A stretch of DNA of 54,925 nt from Clostridia bacterium (GTDB lineage: Bacteria; Bacillota; Clostridia; Christensenellales; CAG-138), in the NCBI GenBank assembly GCA_017619735.1, contig JAFZRT010000002.1:1-54925 (forward strand), written 5' to 3'. A model generated the notes under the pieces. That model had not been told where the DNA came from. It saw nothing but the letters and a program-made list of their open reading frames with translations, and made no database searches. Positions 1 to 7,543 of this stretch are shown here, piece by piece. Within the stretch, counting starts at the first letter, position 1, and each line of letters starts with the position of its first letter. Made by a program: the position numbers and the translations under genes.

Positions 1-129
1 CCGCTCATGCCCACCAACATCGAAAGCGACGCGAAGGGCGGAGTCCGCCTCATCGCCAAAGCCCTTTCGGAATGCCTCGCGGCGTTCCCCGAACTCGATC
101 TCGCGCCGCTCAACAAACTCGCCGAATGA
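1..129 (+). CDS. 3' end of an unidentified gene (partial)
   Basis: The frame is open from the first base and stops with TGA at 127-129, giving 42 C-terminal residues. They form a short amphipathic end (…ALSECLAAFPELDLAPL…) with no motif I recognise. The stop overlaps the ATG of the next gene as ATGA, so the two are probably translationally coupled. The rest of the gene lies outside the window, and no function is proposed. Confidence 0.6.
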   Translation, partial: PLMPTNIESDAKGGVRLIAKALSECLAAFPELDLAPLNKLAE

Positions 130-1283
130 CATTTTCTCCCGAAAACAGCGAATATCTTTTGACGGTTCTGCGCGCGGTCATAAACGGCCGCACGGCTCCC
201 CCTCCCCCCGAAGGCGTCGACCTTAAGGAGGTCTACGAACTCGCCGACGCGCACCGCCTTGCGCCCATGGCATACCACGGGCTTTATCTTGCCGGCCTCG
301 ACGGGGAGGGCCTGGCTCCCTTCCGCGCGGCTCATCGCTCCGAAGTCAAGCTGTCGGCGCTCCTCGGATCAGAGTTCCGCCGCATCGCCGATAAGCTTGA
401 GAGCGCCGGCATCGAATACTGCCCGCTGAAGGGTTATTTCACGCGGGAGCTGTATCCCGACCCGGCAATGCGCACGATGAGCGATATCGATATAATGATC
501 CATGCGGAGGATTCCGAAAGGATCCGCGAAATAATGGACGGTATGGGCTACGGCTGCTTGCGCTACATGCTTGACGACGACGATAAATACAAGCGGCCCG
601 GACTGCTCGTGGAGTTCCACAGGGCGCTCGATTCCGACGGACTGGGCGATCCCTCGTACTACCGCGACCCGTGGCGGCTTACCGAGCCGGCGGGCGGGCA
701 TATGCGGCGCCTGCGCGTTTCGGACGCGTACCTCTACACCGCCGCGCACGCGCTTAAGCATTTCATGAGCTCCGGCACCGGCCTGCGGTCCCTGCTGGAT
801 ATCTGCCTTTACATGACGAAAGCGCCGATCGACCGTGAATACGTCGACGAAGCCGCGAAGGAAATGGGCATGAGCCGCTTCCTTCGCAGCATGGAGAAGG
901 CCGCTGCGGCCGCGTTCTGCGGGGCGGAGGCCGATGCCGACACGCGTGAGATACTGGATTTCATGATCGGCTCCGGAGTGATCGGATCGCGCGATACTCT
1001 CATCACATCCAACATGATGCGCTCCGGTGCGGAAAACGGCGGGACGAAGCTGTCCTACTTCATGAAGCTGCTCTTCCCCCCGTTCAGGAGCATGAAGCTG
1101 CGCTATCCCGTGCTGCGGGACGCGCCTGCGCTCCTGCCTGTCATGCACATAAGGCGGCTTTTGGAGCTCGCCTTCCTGAAGCCCGACCGAAGGCGTGCGG
1201 CGATCGAAAGGTTCGGCTCCATCGAGCTTTCCGAGGCCGAGAAGCTGAAACGCATTCATGAGATCGCGGGGGTGGGCAAATGA
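126..1283 (+). CDS. Uncharacterised nucleotidyltransferase-like protein (NTP_transf_5 type)
   Basis: A 385-residue protein. The motif LKG at about residues 101-103, followed by LYPDPAMRTMSDIDIMI ending near residue 125, is the pattern of the nucleotidyltransferase fold family PF14907. There the paired Asp residues (DID, about 120-122) are the expected metal ligands. The substrate is unknown. A longer reading from an ATG at 72 is possible, but it would run 54 bases into the upstream gene. The ATG at 126 forms an ATGA overlap with the upstream stop and is preferred. The gene overlaps tatD by 4 bases in the same way, so the first genes look like one operon. The family assignment rests on the motif only. 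Confidence 0.7.
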   Translation: MTFSPENSEYLLTVLRAVINGRTAPPPPEGVDLKEVYELADAHRLAPMAYHGLYLAGLDGEGLAPFRAAHRSEVKLSALLGSEFRRIADKLESAGIEYCPLKGYFTRELYPDPAMRTMSDIDIMIHAEDSERIREIMDGMGYGCLRYMLDDDDKYKRPGLLVEFHRALDSDGLGDPSYYRDPWRLTEPAGGHMRRLRVSDAYLYTAAHALKHFMSSGTGLRSLLDICLYMTKAPIDREYVDEAAKEMGMSRFLRSMEKAAAAAFCGAEADADTREILDFMIGSGVIGSRDTLITSNMMRSGAENGGTKLSYFMKLLFPPFRSMKLRYPVLRDAPALLPVMHIRRLLELAFLKPDRRRAAIERFGSIELSEAEKLKRIHEIAGVGK

Positions 1284-2089
1284 GGATATTCGATACGCAC
1301 GCGCATCTGACCGACCCGCGCTTCGACGCGGACAGGGACGAGCTCATCGCCTCCCTTCCCGAAAAGGGCGTGGAGCTCGTCTGCGACGTCGCCTGCGACC
1401 TTCGCACTGCGGAGGGTACGGCCGCGCTCATCGACCGATACGACGGCATTTACGGCGCAGTCGGCATGCACCCCCACTACGTGAGCTGCATGGACGCCGC
1501 CCTCCTCGATAAGCTGTTCTCCCTCATGCGGCACGAAAAGATGCTCGCAGTTGGCGAGATCGGTCTCGATTACCATTACGACCTCTCCCCGAGGGAGGTC
1601 CAGCGCGCTTGGTTTGACCGTCAGCTCTCCATCGCGGAGGAAGCGGGCCTGCCCGTGATACTCCACATACGCGAGGCAATGGGCGACTGCATGGACATAC
1701 TGCGCGCGCACAGGCGCGGCCTTGCGAAGCGCGGCGGCGTTATGCACTGCTACTCCGGCAGCGCGGAGTCCGCGCGCGAGTGCGTCGACCTCGGCCTGAT
1801 GATCGGCTTCGGCGGGTCGCTGACGTTCAAGAACAACCGCCGCGGCGTTGAGACCGCGGGCGCCGTCCCCATGGACGCGGTGCTGTTCGAGACCGACTGC
1901 CCGTACATGGCGCCCGTCCCCCACAGGGGCGAGCGCAACGATCCGACGCTCGTGCCGCTCGTAGTGGAAAGGTTCGCCGGGATACGCGGCATGGACCCCG
2001 ACGAGGCCGCGGAGACGGGCTTTCTCAACGGATGCCGCCTCTTCGGGATAGATCCCGTAACTAAAAAAGCTCAGAAGGAGGCCGACTGA
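1280..2089 (+). CDS. tatD: TatD family metal-dependent hydrolase
   Basis: A 269-residue protein of normal TatD length, a TIM-barrel metallohydrolase. Metal ligands are visible in order: H7 and H9 (THAHL), E93 in VGEIGLDYH, H129 in ILHIREA, H156 in HCYSG, and the Asp of ETDCPYMAPVPHRG near 206. Family members act as 3'-5' DNA exonucleases or D-aminoacyl-tRNA deacylases; which applies here cannot be told. The ATG overlaps the stop of the upstream gene as ATGA. The stop overlaps the next small gene as TGATG. Cytoplasmic; no signal peptide. Confidence 0.92.
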   Translation: MRIFDTHAHLTDPRFDADRDELIASLPEKGVELVCDVACDLRTAEGTAALIDRYDGIYGAVGMHPHYVSCMDAALLDKLFSLMRHEKMLAVGEIGLDYHYDLSPREVQRAWFDRQLSIAEEAGLPVILHIREAMGDCMDILRAHRRGLAKRGGVMHCYSGSAESARECVDLGLMIGFGGSLTFKNNRRGVETAGAVPMDAVLFETDCPYMAPVPHRGERNDPTLVPLVVERFAGIRGMDPDEAAETGFLNGCRLFGIDPVTKKAQKEAD

Positions 2090-2250
2090 TGCCGATCTGG
2101 TTCTGGTACGTACTTGCGGCGCTCATAGCGGCGCTGACCGTATACATATTCTACAGGCATTTCTTCAGGCGCAGGGGCAAATGCCCCGGCTGCGGCGACG
2201 GATGCGCCTCCTGCAAAACGGAGTGCGGGAAAAGGAAAAACGAACAATGA
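2089..2250 (+). CDS. Small Cys-rich single-pass membrane protein
   Basis: A 53-residue protein. One hydrophobic helix (WFWYVLAALIAALTVYIFY) is followed by a basic stretch and a five-cysteine tail, CPGCGDGCASCKTEC. This layout recalls the FeoB-associated Cys-rich membrane proteins of Firmicutes, but no feoB is nearby, so the assignment stays open. The Cys spacing would suit an Fe-S cluster or other metal site. AGGAGG at 2075-2080 lies 8 bases before the ATG, which overlaps the tatD stop (TGATG). It ends just before the terminator shared with the convergent RNase P RNA gene. Confidence 0.72.
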   Translation: MPIWFWYVLAALIAALTVYIFYRHFFRRRGKCPGCGDGCASCKTECGKRKNEQ

Positions 2251-2283
2251 AAAAAGCGGCCCGGGCATTGCCCGCGCCGCTTT
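2251..2283 (-). terminator. Intrinsic terminator of the RNase P RNA gene
   Basis: Arms AAAGCGGC (2253-2260) and GCCGCTTT (2276-2283) with an inner CGGGC/GCCCG extension. Read on the minus strand the hairpin is followed by six T. It lies between convergent transcription units and may also weakly stop the plus-strand operon. Confidence 0.8.
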
Positions 2284-2292
2284 CGTTTGCCG

Positions 2293-2637
2293 TTTTGAGC
2301 AAGCCGTAAGCCGAGTTCTGTTTATGTGACCATCTATCTTGTCCGTATGTTGCCATACGGCTCTGCGCGATTACGGGGAGCGTGACGGACAGCCATTGAA
2401 TGCTCCCATTTCAATCTTGCTCCGGGTGGGGTTTACAGGGACGCCTCCCGTCGCCGGGAGGCCGGTAGGCTCTTACCCTGCCTTTCCATCCTTGCCTCGA
2501 ATATCGGGGCGGTTTATTTCTGTTGCACTTTCCTTGAAGTCGCCTTCACCGGACGTTATCCGGCACCCTTGTCCTGCGGAGCTCGGACTTTCCTCACGGA
2601 GCATGAAGCTCCGCGCGGTCACTTGGCTTACTCAAAA
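2293..2637 (-). ncRNA. rnpB: RNase P RNA, class A
   Basis: Read on the minus strand, the 345-base stretch holds the conserved RNase P blocks in order: GAGGAAAGTCCGAGC near the 5' end (2581-2595), GTGCAACAGAAATAAACCGCC-like P4/J region near 2512-2532, GGTAAGAGCC (about 2470-2480), and ACAGAACTCGGCTTA at the 3' end (about 2306-2320). Helix P1 pairs 2625-2637 with 2293-2305 (13 pairs, one G-U). The AAA-rich J3/4 type and overall layout fit bacterial type A rather than the Bacillus type B. The RNA is the ribozyme that matures tRNA 5' ends. It begins 4 bases after the stop of the zinc-ribbon gene. Confidence 0.95.
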
Positions 2638-2641
2638 GCCT

Positions 2642-3370
2642 TTATTCCCCGGGTTTTTCACAGCAGAGTATCCTTGCGCAGTTCTCGCACTCGATGATCG
2701 CCGTGCCCGTTGAAAACTTCTTTATGGTGTTCATGGGGAGACTCATACCGCAGCCGCTGCAGCGGTTGTCGGTCACCCTTGCCACCGGGTTGGGATGCTT
2801 TTTCTTGATCGTCTTGTACCGTTTCAAAAGATCGGGCGAGAGCTGTGCGGCGATCATGTCGACCTCCCTCTGCGCCTTGTCGATGATGGGCTTGTGCTCC
2901 ATCTTCTCGGTCTCGACGACGGCCTTCGCGGCCTCGTAGTCGCGCTTGGTCTTGGCGCCCTTGGCGTAGGTCTCCTTTATCGCCTCGGCGGTCTTCGCGA
3001 TCCAGCTCTGGCACTCCGTGAGGGACTTGCGCAGCGCGTTGACCTTTTCGAGCAGCTTCTCCATGGATCTGCGGCTCTCGGTCAGCTCCTCCGCCGTGCA
3101 CTCCTCGTCCTCCATCATTATGTTGAGGTCGTCCTGCTCGAGGTCGTACTCCTTGAGGAGCGCCTCCAGCTTCTGCATGCCGTTCTCAAGCTCGGCTTCC
3201 TTTTCCTTGATACCGTTCCTGTGGGCCTCCAGCTTTTCGGTCTGCTCCTGCAGTATCCTGCGCAGCTTCCTGAGCTTCTGCCTCTCGGGAGTCGATTCGA
3301 GCTCCTTCTGGAGCCGGTCGAGTTCCATTTCGGACTCCTGATACTTCCAAAGTATTTCGGTCTGTGTCAT
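2642..3370 (-). CDS. C4-type zinc-ribbon, coiled-coil protein (CdsZ-like)
   Basis: A 242-residue protein. Residues 1-190 are highly charged and predicted coiled coil. The C-terminus carries a zinc ribbon with CSGC near 204-207 and CENC near 228-231. This is the family often found after nif3 in Firmicutes (PF02591 type), and related proteins have been proposed to regulate or bind RNA. The start at 3370 (MTQTEIL) has AGGAGG at 3383-3388, 12 bases upstream. A start 10 codons earlier has no usable spacing to a ribosome binding site. It follows the Nif3-like gene and directly precedes rnpB. Confidence 0.8.
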   Translation of the reverse strand: MTQTEILWKYQESEMELDRLQKELESTPERQKLRKLRRILQEQTEKLEAHRNGIKEKEAELENGMQKLEALLKEYDLEQDDLNIMMEDEECTAEELTESRRSMEKLLEKVNALRKSLTECQSWIAKTAEAIKETYAKGAKTKRDYEAAKAVVETEKMEHKPIIDKAQREVDMIAAQLSPDLLKRYKTIKKKHPNPVARVTDNRCSGCGMSLPMNTIKKFSTGTAIIECENCARILCCEKPGE

Positions 3371-3435
3371 ACTGTATCGTGCCCTCCTTTCGGAAGGCAT
3401 CCTTTCCCGGCGACCTTTCGCCGATTATTTACTCA

Positions 3436-4194
3436 TCAAAGCGTGCGGAGCGGCGTCTTCTGCGAGGAGATGATGAACTCCGCATCGCAGCCCATGGCCT
3501 TCAGCATCCCGACGAGGGGCTCCAGCACCACGCGCTCCGTCTCGTAATGGCCGGCGGCGATAACGTTCACGCCGGCGTTCGCGGCCTCTATGGCCTCGTT
3601 ATGCCTGCATTCGCCCGTAACGAGCACTTCCGCGCCGCAGGCCGCCGCGAGCGGGTATTCCGATCCGCCGGAGCCGCCGCAGACCATTATCCTCCCGACC
3701 TGCCTCTCGGGGCCGGAGACGCGTACCGAGGTGTGCAGTACCTCCTCGACCCTCCCCGCGAATTCGGAGAACGGCATGCTGCGCTCGAGCTCGCCCACGC
3801 GGCAGATGTTCTCCGGCGGGACGGGCCTTTCGTTTTCTATTCCGAGGAGCCGGCAGAGCGTCGTGTTGACGCCGCCCTCCGCGCTGTCGAGGTTGGTGTG
3901 CGCGGAGAACATGCCTATCCCGTGCTTTATCAGCCGGTAAACGGGGGCCGTGGCGGGATCCGTCGGCGAAATGCTCTTCACCGCGCGGAACATGAGCGGA
4001 TGATGCGTGATCACGAGCCCGCAGCCGAGACGCGCCGCCTCGTCCGCGACCTCCGGCGTGCAGTCCAAAGCGACGAGCACGCGGTCGATCCGGGTCCTTT
4101 CGGTGCCGACGTTCAGACCGGGGTTGTCGTAATCGAGGGCGAGCTCCCGCGGAGCTATCGCCTCCAATGCCTTAAGAAGATCGTCAAGCTTCAT
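3436..4194 (-). CDS. Nif3-like dinuclear metal centre protein
   Basis: A 252-residue protein of the Nif3/YqfO family (often named GTP cyclohydrolase 1 type 2 homolog). Metal-ligand motifs are ITHHPLMF (near residue 65), HTNLDSAEGGVN (near 100) and GHYETE (near 216). It forms hexameric toroids with two metals per subunit in solved relatives. Its cellular role is unsettled. The ATG overlaps the trmK stop as ATGA (4191-4194), so translation is coupled. This is the short form without the inserted PII-like domain seen in some homologs. Confidence 0.88.
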   Translation of the reverse strand: MKLDDLLKALEAIAPRELALDYDNPGLNVGTERTRIDRVLVALDCTPEVADEAARLGCGLVITHHPLMFRAVKSISPTDPATAPVYRLIKHGIGMFSAHTNLDSAEGGVNTTLCRLLGIENERPVPPENICRVGELERSMPFSEFAGRVEEVLHTSVRVSGPERQVGRIMVCGGSGGSEYPLAAACGAEVLVTGECRHNEAIEAANAGVNVIAAGHYETERVVLEPLVGMLKAMGCDAEFIISSQKTPLRTL

Positions 4195-4919
4195 ATCGAT
4201 CCGCCTTTCATTGCGTCAAGGAGCGCGTCGACCCTTTCGATCTCGTCCGTAAGGGGCCGCGGGTCCTTCCCCCGGGCCCGCGCTTTTTCAAGCTCGCGCG
4301 AATAGACTGCGCGGTAGTGAAGAAGCAGTGGCGTCAGCTCCTCCGGGTGCTTTCGGGCCATTACCCAGCCGAAGCGGTACCAGTCCTTCGGGAAGCCGTC
4401 GGGGATGATGTTCTCTCCGTCGGGCACGGCGGCGATGACCTGATAGAAGCGTCTGCCGTCGCGGACGACCCTTTCGTCCGTTATGCCGTAACCGTTCTTT
4501 ACGAGGTATTCCCTCAATTCCGCCTCGCCCCGCATGGGCTGCACGACTATCCTGTCGGCGAGCCGCGCTGCGCGCGCGTTCTCATCCAGTATGCGCGCGA
4601 TCAGTTCCCCGCCCATTCCGCAAATCGCGATGGAGTAGGGCGGCTCCTCCCCCGCTGCCGCTGCGAGCCCGTCGCAGCAGACAACGGTCATCCTGTTCTC
4701 GATGCCGAGTCTCTTCGCGAGGCGTTCGGCCTTTCTCGCGGAGCCGGGGCTGATGTCCGAAGCGAGCGCGTATCCCGCCGCACCGGTGAGTATCGCCGCG
4801 GCGGAAAGGAGACCGTGATCGCATCCGACGTCGGCCAGCGTTTCGCATTTGCCGATCATGGCGAGCACCGCCTTCAGTCTTTCGTCCTTCAGCTCAGCAC
4901 AGCGCAGACTTCCACTCAT
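4191..4919 (-). CDS. trmK: tRNA (adenine(22)-N1)-methyltransferase TrmK
   Basis: A 242-residue class I SAM-dependent methyltransferase that makes m1A at position 22 of tRNA. ERLKAVLAM followed by LADVGCDHG (about residues 28-36) is the family N-terminus and SAM site. ICGMGGELIARIL (near 103-115) is the diagnostic TrmK motif. No ribosome binding site precedes the ATG at 4919. Instead a TTGACT-17-TATAAT promoter ends about 8 bases upstream, so the message is probably leaderless. The conserved ERLKAV segment argues against a much later start. First gene of trmK - nif3-like - zinc ribbon - rnpB. Confidence 0.9.
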   Translation of the reverse strand: MSGSLRCAELKDERLKAVLAMIGKCETLADVGCDHGLLSAAAILTGAAGYALASDISPGSARKAERLAKRLGIENRMTVVCCDGLAAAAGEEPPYSIAICGMGGELIARILDENARAARLADRIVVQPMRGEAELREYLVKNGYGITDERVVRDGRRFYQVIAAVPDGENIIPDGFPKDWYRFGWVMARKHPEELTPLLLHYRAVYSRELEKARARGKDPRPLTDEIERVDALLDAMKGGSI

Positions 4920-4927
4920 AATAGTTT

Positions 4928-4956
4928 ATTATAACTCATAGGCAAGGATAAGTCAA
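4928..4956 (-). promoter_or_regulatory. Sigma-A promoter of trmK (leaderless)
   Basis: -35 TTGACT (4951-4956), 17-base spacer and -10 TATAAT (4928-4933) on the minus strand. The expected start of transcription, 4919-4922, coincides with the trmK ATG at 4919. Confidence 0.8.
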
Positions 4957-4980
4957 ATCAAGAATTGCCGAAAATGCGAT

Positions 4981-5006
4981 AAAAAACGCCCCTTTTTAGG
5001 GGCGTT
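4981..5006 (-). terminator. Intrinsic terminator after the flavodoxin-like gene
   Basis: Stem AACGCCCC/GGGGCGTT (4985-4992 and 4999-5006) followed on the minus strand by six T (4981-4986). It separates the flavodoxin-like gene from the trmK promoter. Confidence 0.9.
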
Positions 5007-5012
5007 CAGCGC

Positions 5013-5465
5013 TTATTTCGCTCTGCGTCTGCGGCGGTCGCGCTTTTTGAGGTCCTCAGTCTTTATCACGCGGAAGTCCGTTACGGTCACGCCCATGCGC
5101 TCCGTCCGGGCGACGATCCCCTCCCTGTCCTTCACGCGGCCGGTGTCGGAGGTCAGCACGATCTCCACTTCCCTGCCCGCAGGCAGCTCCGATACGATCG
5201 TATTGAAGGCCGGCGCCGGACGCCCGCCCCATATCGGGGAGAGTATGATTATCCTGTCGTATTCCTCCATGCGGACTGCTATCGGCTCCACGTAGACGTA
5301 GGTGCGCTTCCTTGCCTGCCTCGGGCCGAAGAGGTACGCCGAAAGGAGCGAGCGTCTGCGCTGCTCGCGCACTTCGTAAAGCTCGCCTCCGCATTCTTGG
5401 GCAATGCGCTTCGCCTCGTAATGCGTCCTGCCCGTGAGGGAATAAAACAGTACAAGCGTGTTCAC
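5013..5465 (-). CDS. Flavodoxin-like protein
   Basis: A 150-residue protein. The N-terminus VLFYSLTGRTHYEAKRIA matches the flavodoxin phosphate-binding loop (strand, then S-x-T-G-x-T, then helix). IIILSPIWGGRPAPAFNTIV near residues 72-92 is the second FMN-contact region. It is likely a small FMN electron carrier or flavodoxin-type oxidoreductase. The GTG at 5465 is chosen because GGAGG (5472-5476) lies 6 bases upstream, and sequence further upstream has no flavodoxin character. The C-terminus is strongly basic (KKRDRRRRRAK), which is unusual for a flavodoxin. It is divergent from the IscU-like/GGGtGRT pair. Confidence 0.78.
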   Translation of the reverse strand: MNTLVLFYSLTGRTHYEAKRIAQECGGELYEVREQRRRSLLSAYLFGPRQARKRTYVYVEPIAVRMEEYDRIIILSPIWGGRPAPAFNTIVSELPAGREVEIVLTSDTGRVKDREGIVARTERMGVTVTDFRVIKTEDLKKRDRRRRRAK

Positions 5466-5517
5466 ATTCCGCCTCCGTAAACGGGCGGGAAACGCCCCGC
5501 CCTTCCGCTTTGTCTGT

Positions 5518-5546
5518 ATTTTACCATACTTTGCGCCGAATGTCGC
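5518..5546 (-). promoter_or_regulatory. Probable promoter of the flavodoxin-like gene
   Basis: -35 GCGACA (5541-5546), 17-base spacer, -10 TAAAAT (5518-5523) on the minus strand. Transcription would start about 45 bases before the GTG. Confidence 0.5.
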
Positions 5547-5565
5547 GCTTTTTTCGAAAAACCGC

Positions 5566-5594
5566 TTGTGTTTTTTCTCAAAGGATGATATACT
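5566..5594 (+). promoter_or_regulatory. Promoter of the IscU-like/GGGtGRT operon
   Basis: -35 TTGTGT (5566-5571), 17-base spacer, -10 TATACT (5589-5594). Transcription would start near 5601, leaving a leader of about 46 bases with AAAGGAG just before the ATG at 5647. Confidence 0.65.
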
Positions 5595-5646
5595 ATTCAA
5601 GATATCACACAGTGTCAACGCAAGTTGTCTTTCGAAAGGAGAAACA

Positions 5647-6339
5647 ATGCAATACACCACAGAATTACAGCACATGTGCTGCGTCACGAAGGGCGCCGTG
5701 CATGATCCCGCCCCCATCCCCGAGGAGGGCAAATGGGTCAAAGTCAAGCAGATCGGTCAGATCTCCGGTCTTTCCCACGGCGTCGGCCGCTGCGCTCCCC
5801 AGCAGGGCGCGTGCAAGCTGACCCTTAACGTCAAGGAGGGCATAATCGAGGAGGCCCTTGTCGAGACCATCGGCTGCAGCGGCATGACCCATTCCGCGGC
5901 CATGGCCGCCGAGATACTCCCCGGCAAGACCCTTCTCGAAGCAATGAACACCGACCTCGTCTGCGACGCAATCAACGTCGCCCTGCGCGAGATATTCCTT
6001 CAGTTCGCCTACGGCAGGACGCAGAGCGCCTTCTCCGACGACGGTCTGCCCGTCGGCGCGGGCCTCGAGGATCTCGGCAAGGGCCTGCGCAGCCAGATCG
6101 GCACGATGTACGGCACGAAGGCCAAGGGCGCGAGGTACATGGAGATGAGCGAGGGCTACGTAAAGCGTCTCGCCCTCGACGGCAACAACGAGATAATCGG
6201 CTACGAATACGTAAGCCTCGGCAAGATGATGGACGCCATCAAGGCCGGCATGGAGCCGAACGAGGCGTTCAAGAAGTTCACGAGCACCTACGGAAGGTTC
6301 GCGGAGGCTGTTCGTTACATCGACCCGCGCAAGGAATAA
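5647..6339 (+). CDS. IscU/NifU-like iron-sulfur scaffold-type protein
   Basis: A 230-residue protein. The segment IGCSGMTHSAAMAAEI (C77) resembles the cysteine region of IscU/NifU scaffolds. Further cysteines lie at C11, C12, C49 and C56, so it may hold or build an Fe-S cluster. It is the known neighbour of the GGGtGRT protein gene, which follows after 12 bases. The function of the pair is not established to my knowledge. The ATG at 5647 is preceded by AAAGGAG at 7 bases. The frame is open further upstream, but that region holds the promoter, so the longer reading is rejected. Confidence 0.75.
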   Translation: MQYTTELQHMCCVTKGAVHDPAPIPEEGKWVKVKQIGQISGLSHGVGRCAPQQGACKLTLNVKEGIIEEALVETIGCSGMTHSAAMAAEILPGKTLLEAMNTDLVCDAINVALREIFLQFAYGRTQSAFSDDGLPVGAGLEDLGKGLRSQIGTMYGTKAKGARYMEMSEGYVKRLALDGNNEIIGYEYVSLGKMMDAIKAGMEPNEAFKKFTSTYGRFAEAVRYIDPRKE

Positions 6340-6351
6340 CGGAGGTGCAGC

Positions 6352-7353
6352 ATGATCGAGTTTGAAGGAAAAGAAAGAAGAGAAGCCAAGCTCGCCGCCG
6401 AAATGGCGAAGTACGGCATCGCGAGCCTCGAAGAGGCGAAGAAGATCACCGAGGATAAGGGCCTTGACGTTGCGAAGATAGTCGCGGAGACCCAGCCCAT
6501 CGCATTTGAGAACGCCAAGTGGGCATACACCCTCGGCGCCGCCATCGCGATAAAGAAGGGCGTCAAGACCGCCGCGGAAGCCGCCGCCGACATCGGCCTC
6601 GGCCTGCAGGCGTTCTGCGTTCCCGGCTCCGTTGCGGAGAACCGCCGCGTCGGCCTCGGCCACGGCAACCTCGGCGCGATGCTCCTCTCCGAGGAGACCG
6701 GCTGCTTCGCGTTCCTCGCCGGACATGAGAGCTTTGCCGCCGCGGAGGGCGCTATCAAGATAGCCCTTACCGCCAACAAGGTCAGGACGAAGCCCCTGCG
6801 CGTGATACTCAACGGCCTCGGCAAGGACGCCGCGTACATTATCTCCCGCATAAACGGCTTCACCTACGTTGAGACCGATTACGACCAGTACAAGGATGAG
6901 CTGCACATCGTCTACGAGCGCGCATTCTCCGACGGCGACCGCGCGAAGGTCCGCTGCTACGGCGCGGACGACGTCAACGAGGGCGTCGCGATAATGCGTT
7001 ACGAGGACGTGGACGTTTCCATCACCGGCAACTCCACCAACCCCACGAGGTTCCAGCACCCCGTCGCGGGCACCTATAAGAAATGGTGCGTCGAAAACGG
7101 CAAGAAGTACTTCTCCGTCGCTTCCGGCGGCGGCACCGGCCGCACACTGCATCCCGACAACATGGCCGCCGGCCCCGCCTCCTACGGCATGACCGACACC
7201 ATGGGCCGCATGCACTCCGACGCGCAGTTCGCCGGCTCCTCCTCCGTCCCCGCACACGTCGAGATGATGGGCCTTATCGGCATGGGCAACAACCCCATGG
7301 TCGGCGCGACCGTCGCCGTGGCTGTCGCCGTTGCGCAGGCGATGAACGCCTGA
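6352..7353 (+). CDS. GGGtGRT family protein
   Basis: A 333-residue protein containing the naming motif GGGTGRT near residues 258-264, followed by LHPDNMAAGP. The protein is conserved in anaerobic Firmicutes and other gut bacteria beside an IscU-like partner, as here, but has no assigned reaction. The Gly-rich motif suggests a nucleotide- or phosphate-binding loop (inference). No signal peptide or membrane helix. GGAGGTG lies just upstream of the ATG, and a strong terminator follows at 7394-7426, so this is a two-gene operon. Confidence 0.85.
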   Translation: MIEFEGKERREAKLAAEMAKYGIASLEEAKKITEDKGLDVAKIVAETQPIAFENAKWAYTLGAAIAIKKGVKTAAEAAADIGLGLQAFCVPGSVAENRRVGLGHGNLGAMLLSEETGCFAFLAGHESFAAAEGAIKIALTANKVRTKPLRVILNGLGKDAAYIISRINGFTYVETDYDQYKDELHIVYERAFSDGDRAKVRCYGADDVNEGVAIMRYEDVDVSITGNSTNPTRFQHPVAGTYKKWCVENGKKYFSVASGGGTGRTLHPDNMAAGPASYGMTDTMGRMHSDAQFAGSSSVPAHVEMMGLIGMGNNPMVGATVAVAVAVAQAMNA

Positions 7354-7393
7354 CGCGGGTCCCCGCCCGATATGTGAAAAAACGTTTATCCGG

Positions 7394-7426
7394 CCGCTCC
7401 GCAGATCGCGGGGCGGTCCTTTTTTT
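7394..7426 (+). terminator. Intrinsic terminator after the GGGtGRT gene
   Basis: Stem CCGCTCCGC (7394-7402) with GCGGGGCGG (7408-7416) and a run of T through 7426. Confidence 0.9.
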
Positions 7427-7459
7427 CAATATATATTTAGCCGATATGCCTTAGTTTCA

Positions 7460-7487
7460 TTGACATATCCACAGCTTATGGTAAAAT
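7460..7487 (+). promoter_or_regulatory. Promoter of ctfA-ctfB-thlA
   Basis: -35 TTGACA (7460-7465), 16-base spacer, -10 TAAAAT (7482-7487). The leader of about 50 bases contains the inverted repeat at 7507-7525. Confidence 0.7.
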
Positions 7488-7506
7488 GTATATATTGGTA
7501 AAAATG

Positions 7507-7525
7507 TGCTAACGCCCCATTAGCA
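7507..7525 (+). promoter_or_regulatory. Inverted repeat in the ctfA leader
   Basis: Perfect arms TGCTAA and TTAGCA separated by 7 bases, just upstream of the ctfA ribosome binding site AGGAGG. It may be an operator or an mRNA hairpin. The 7-base gap does not fit the Rex operator, which has 4. Confidence 0.4.
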
Positions 7526-7543
7526 ACACAATAGGAGGAAAGA

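Noticed and set aside
72..126. Earlier ATG start for the nucleotidyltransferase-like gene
   Set aside because: It would add 18 Arg-rich residues translated across the upstream gene; the ATGA overlap at 126 is the better start.
5665..7257. A 530-codon frame antisense to the IscU-like/GGGtGRT pair
   Set aside because: Biased Ala/Gly/Val/Asp/His content, no motif, and it opposes two well-supported genes.
7507..7525. Rex redox-regulator site before ctfA
   Set aside because: The arms resemble half of a Rex site, but the spacing is 7 instead of 4 and the outer bases do not match.
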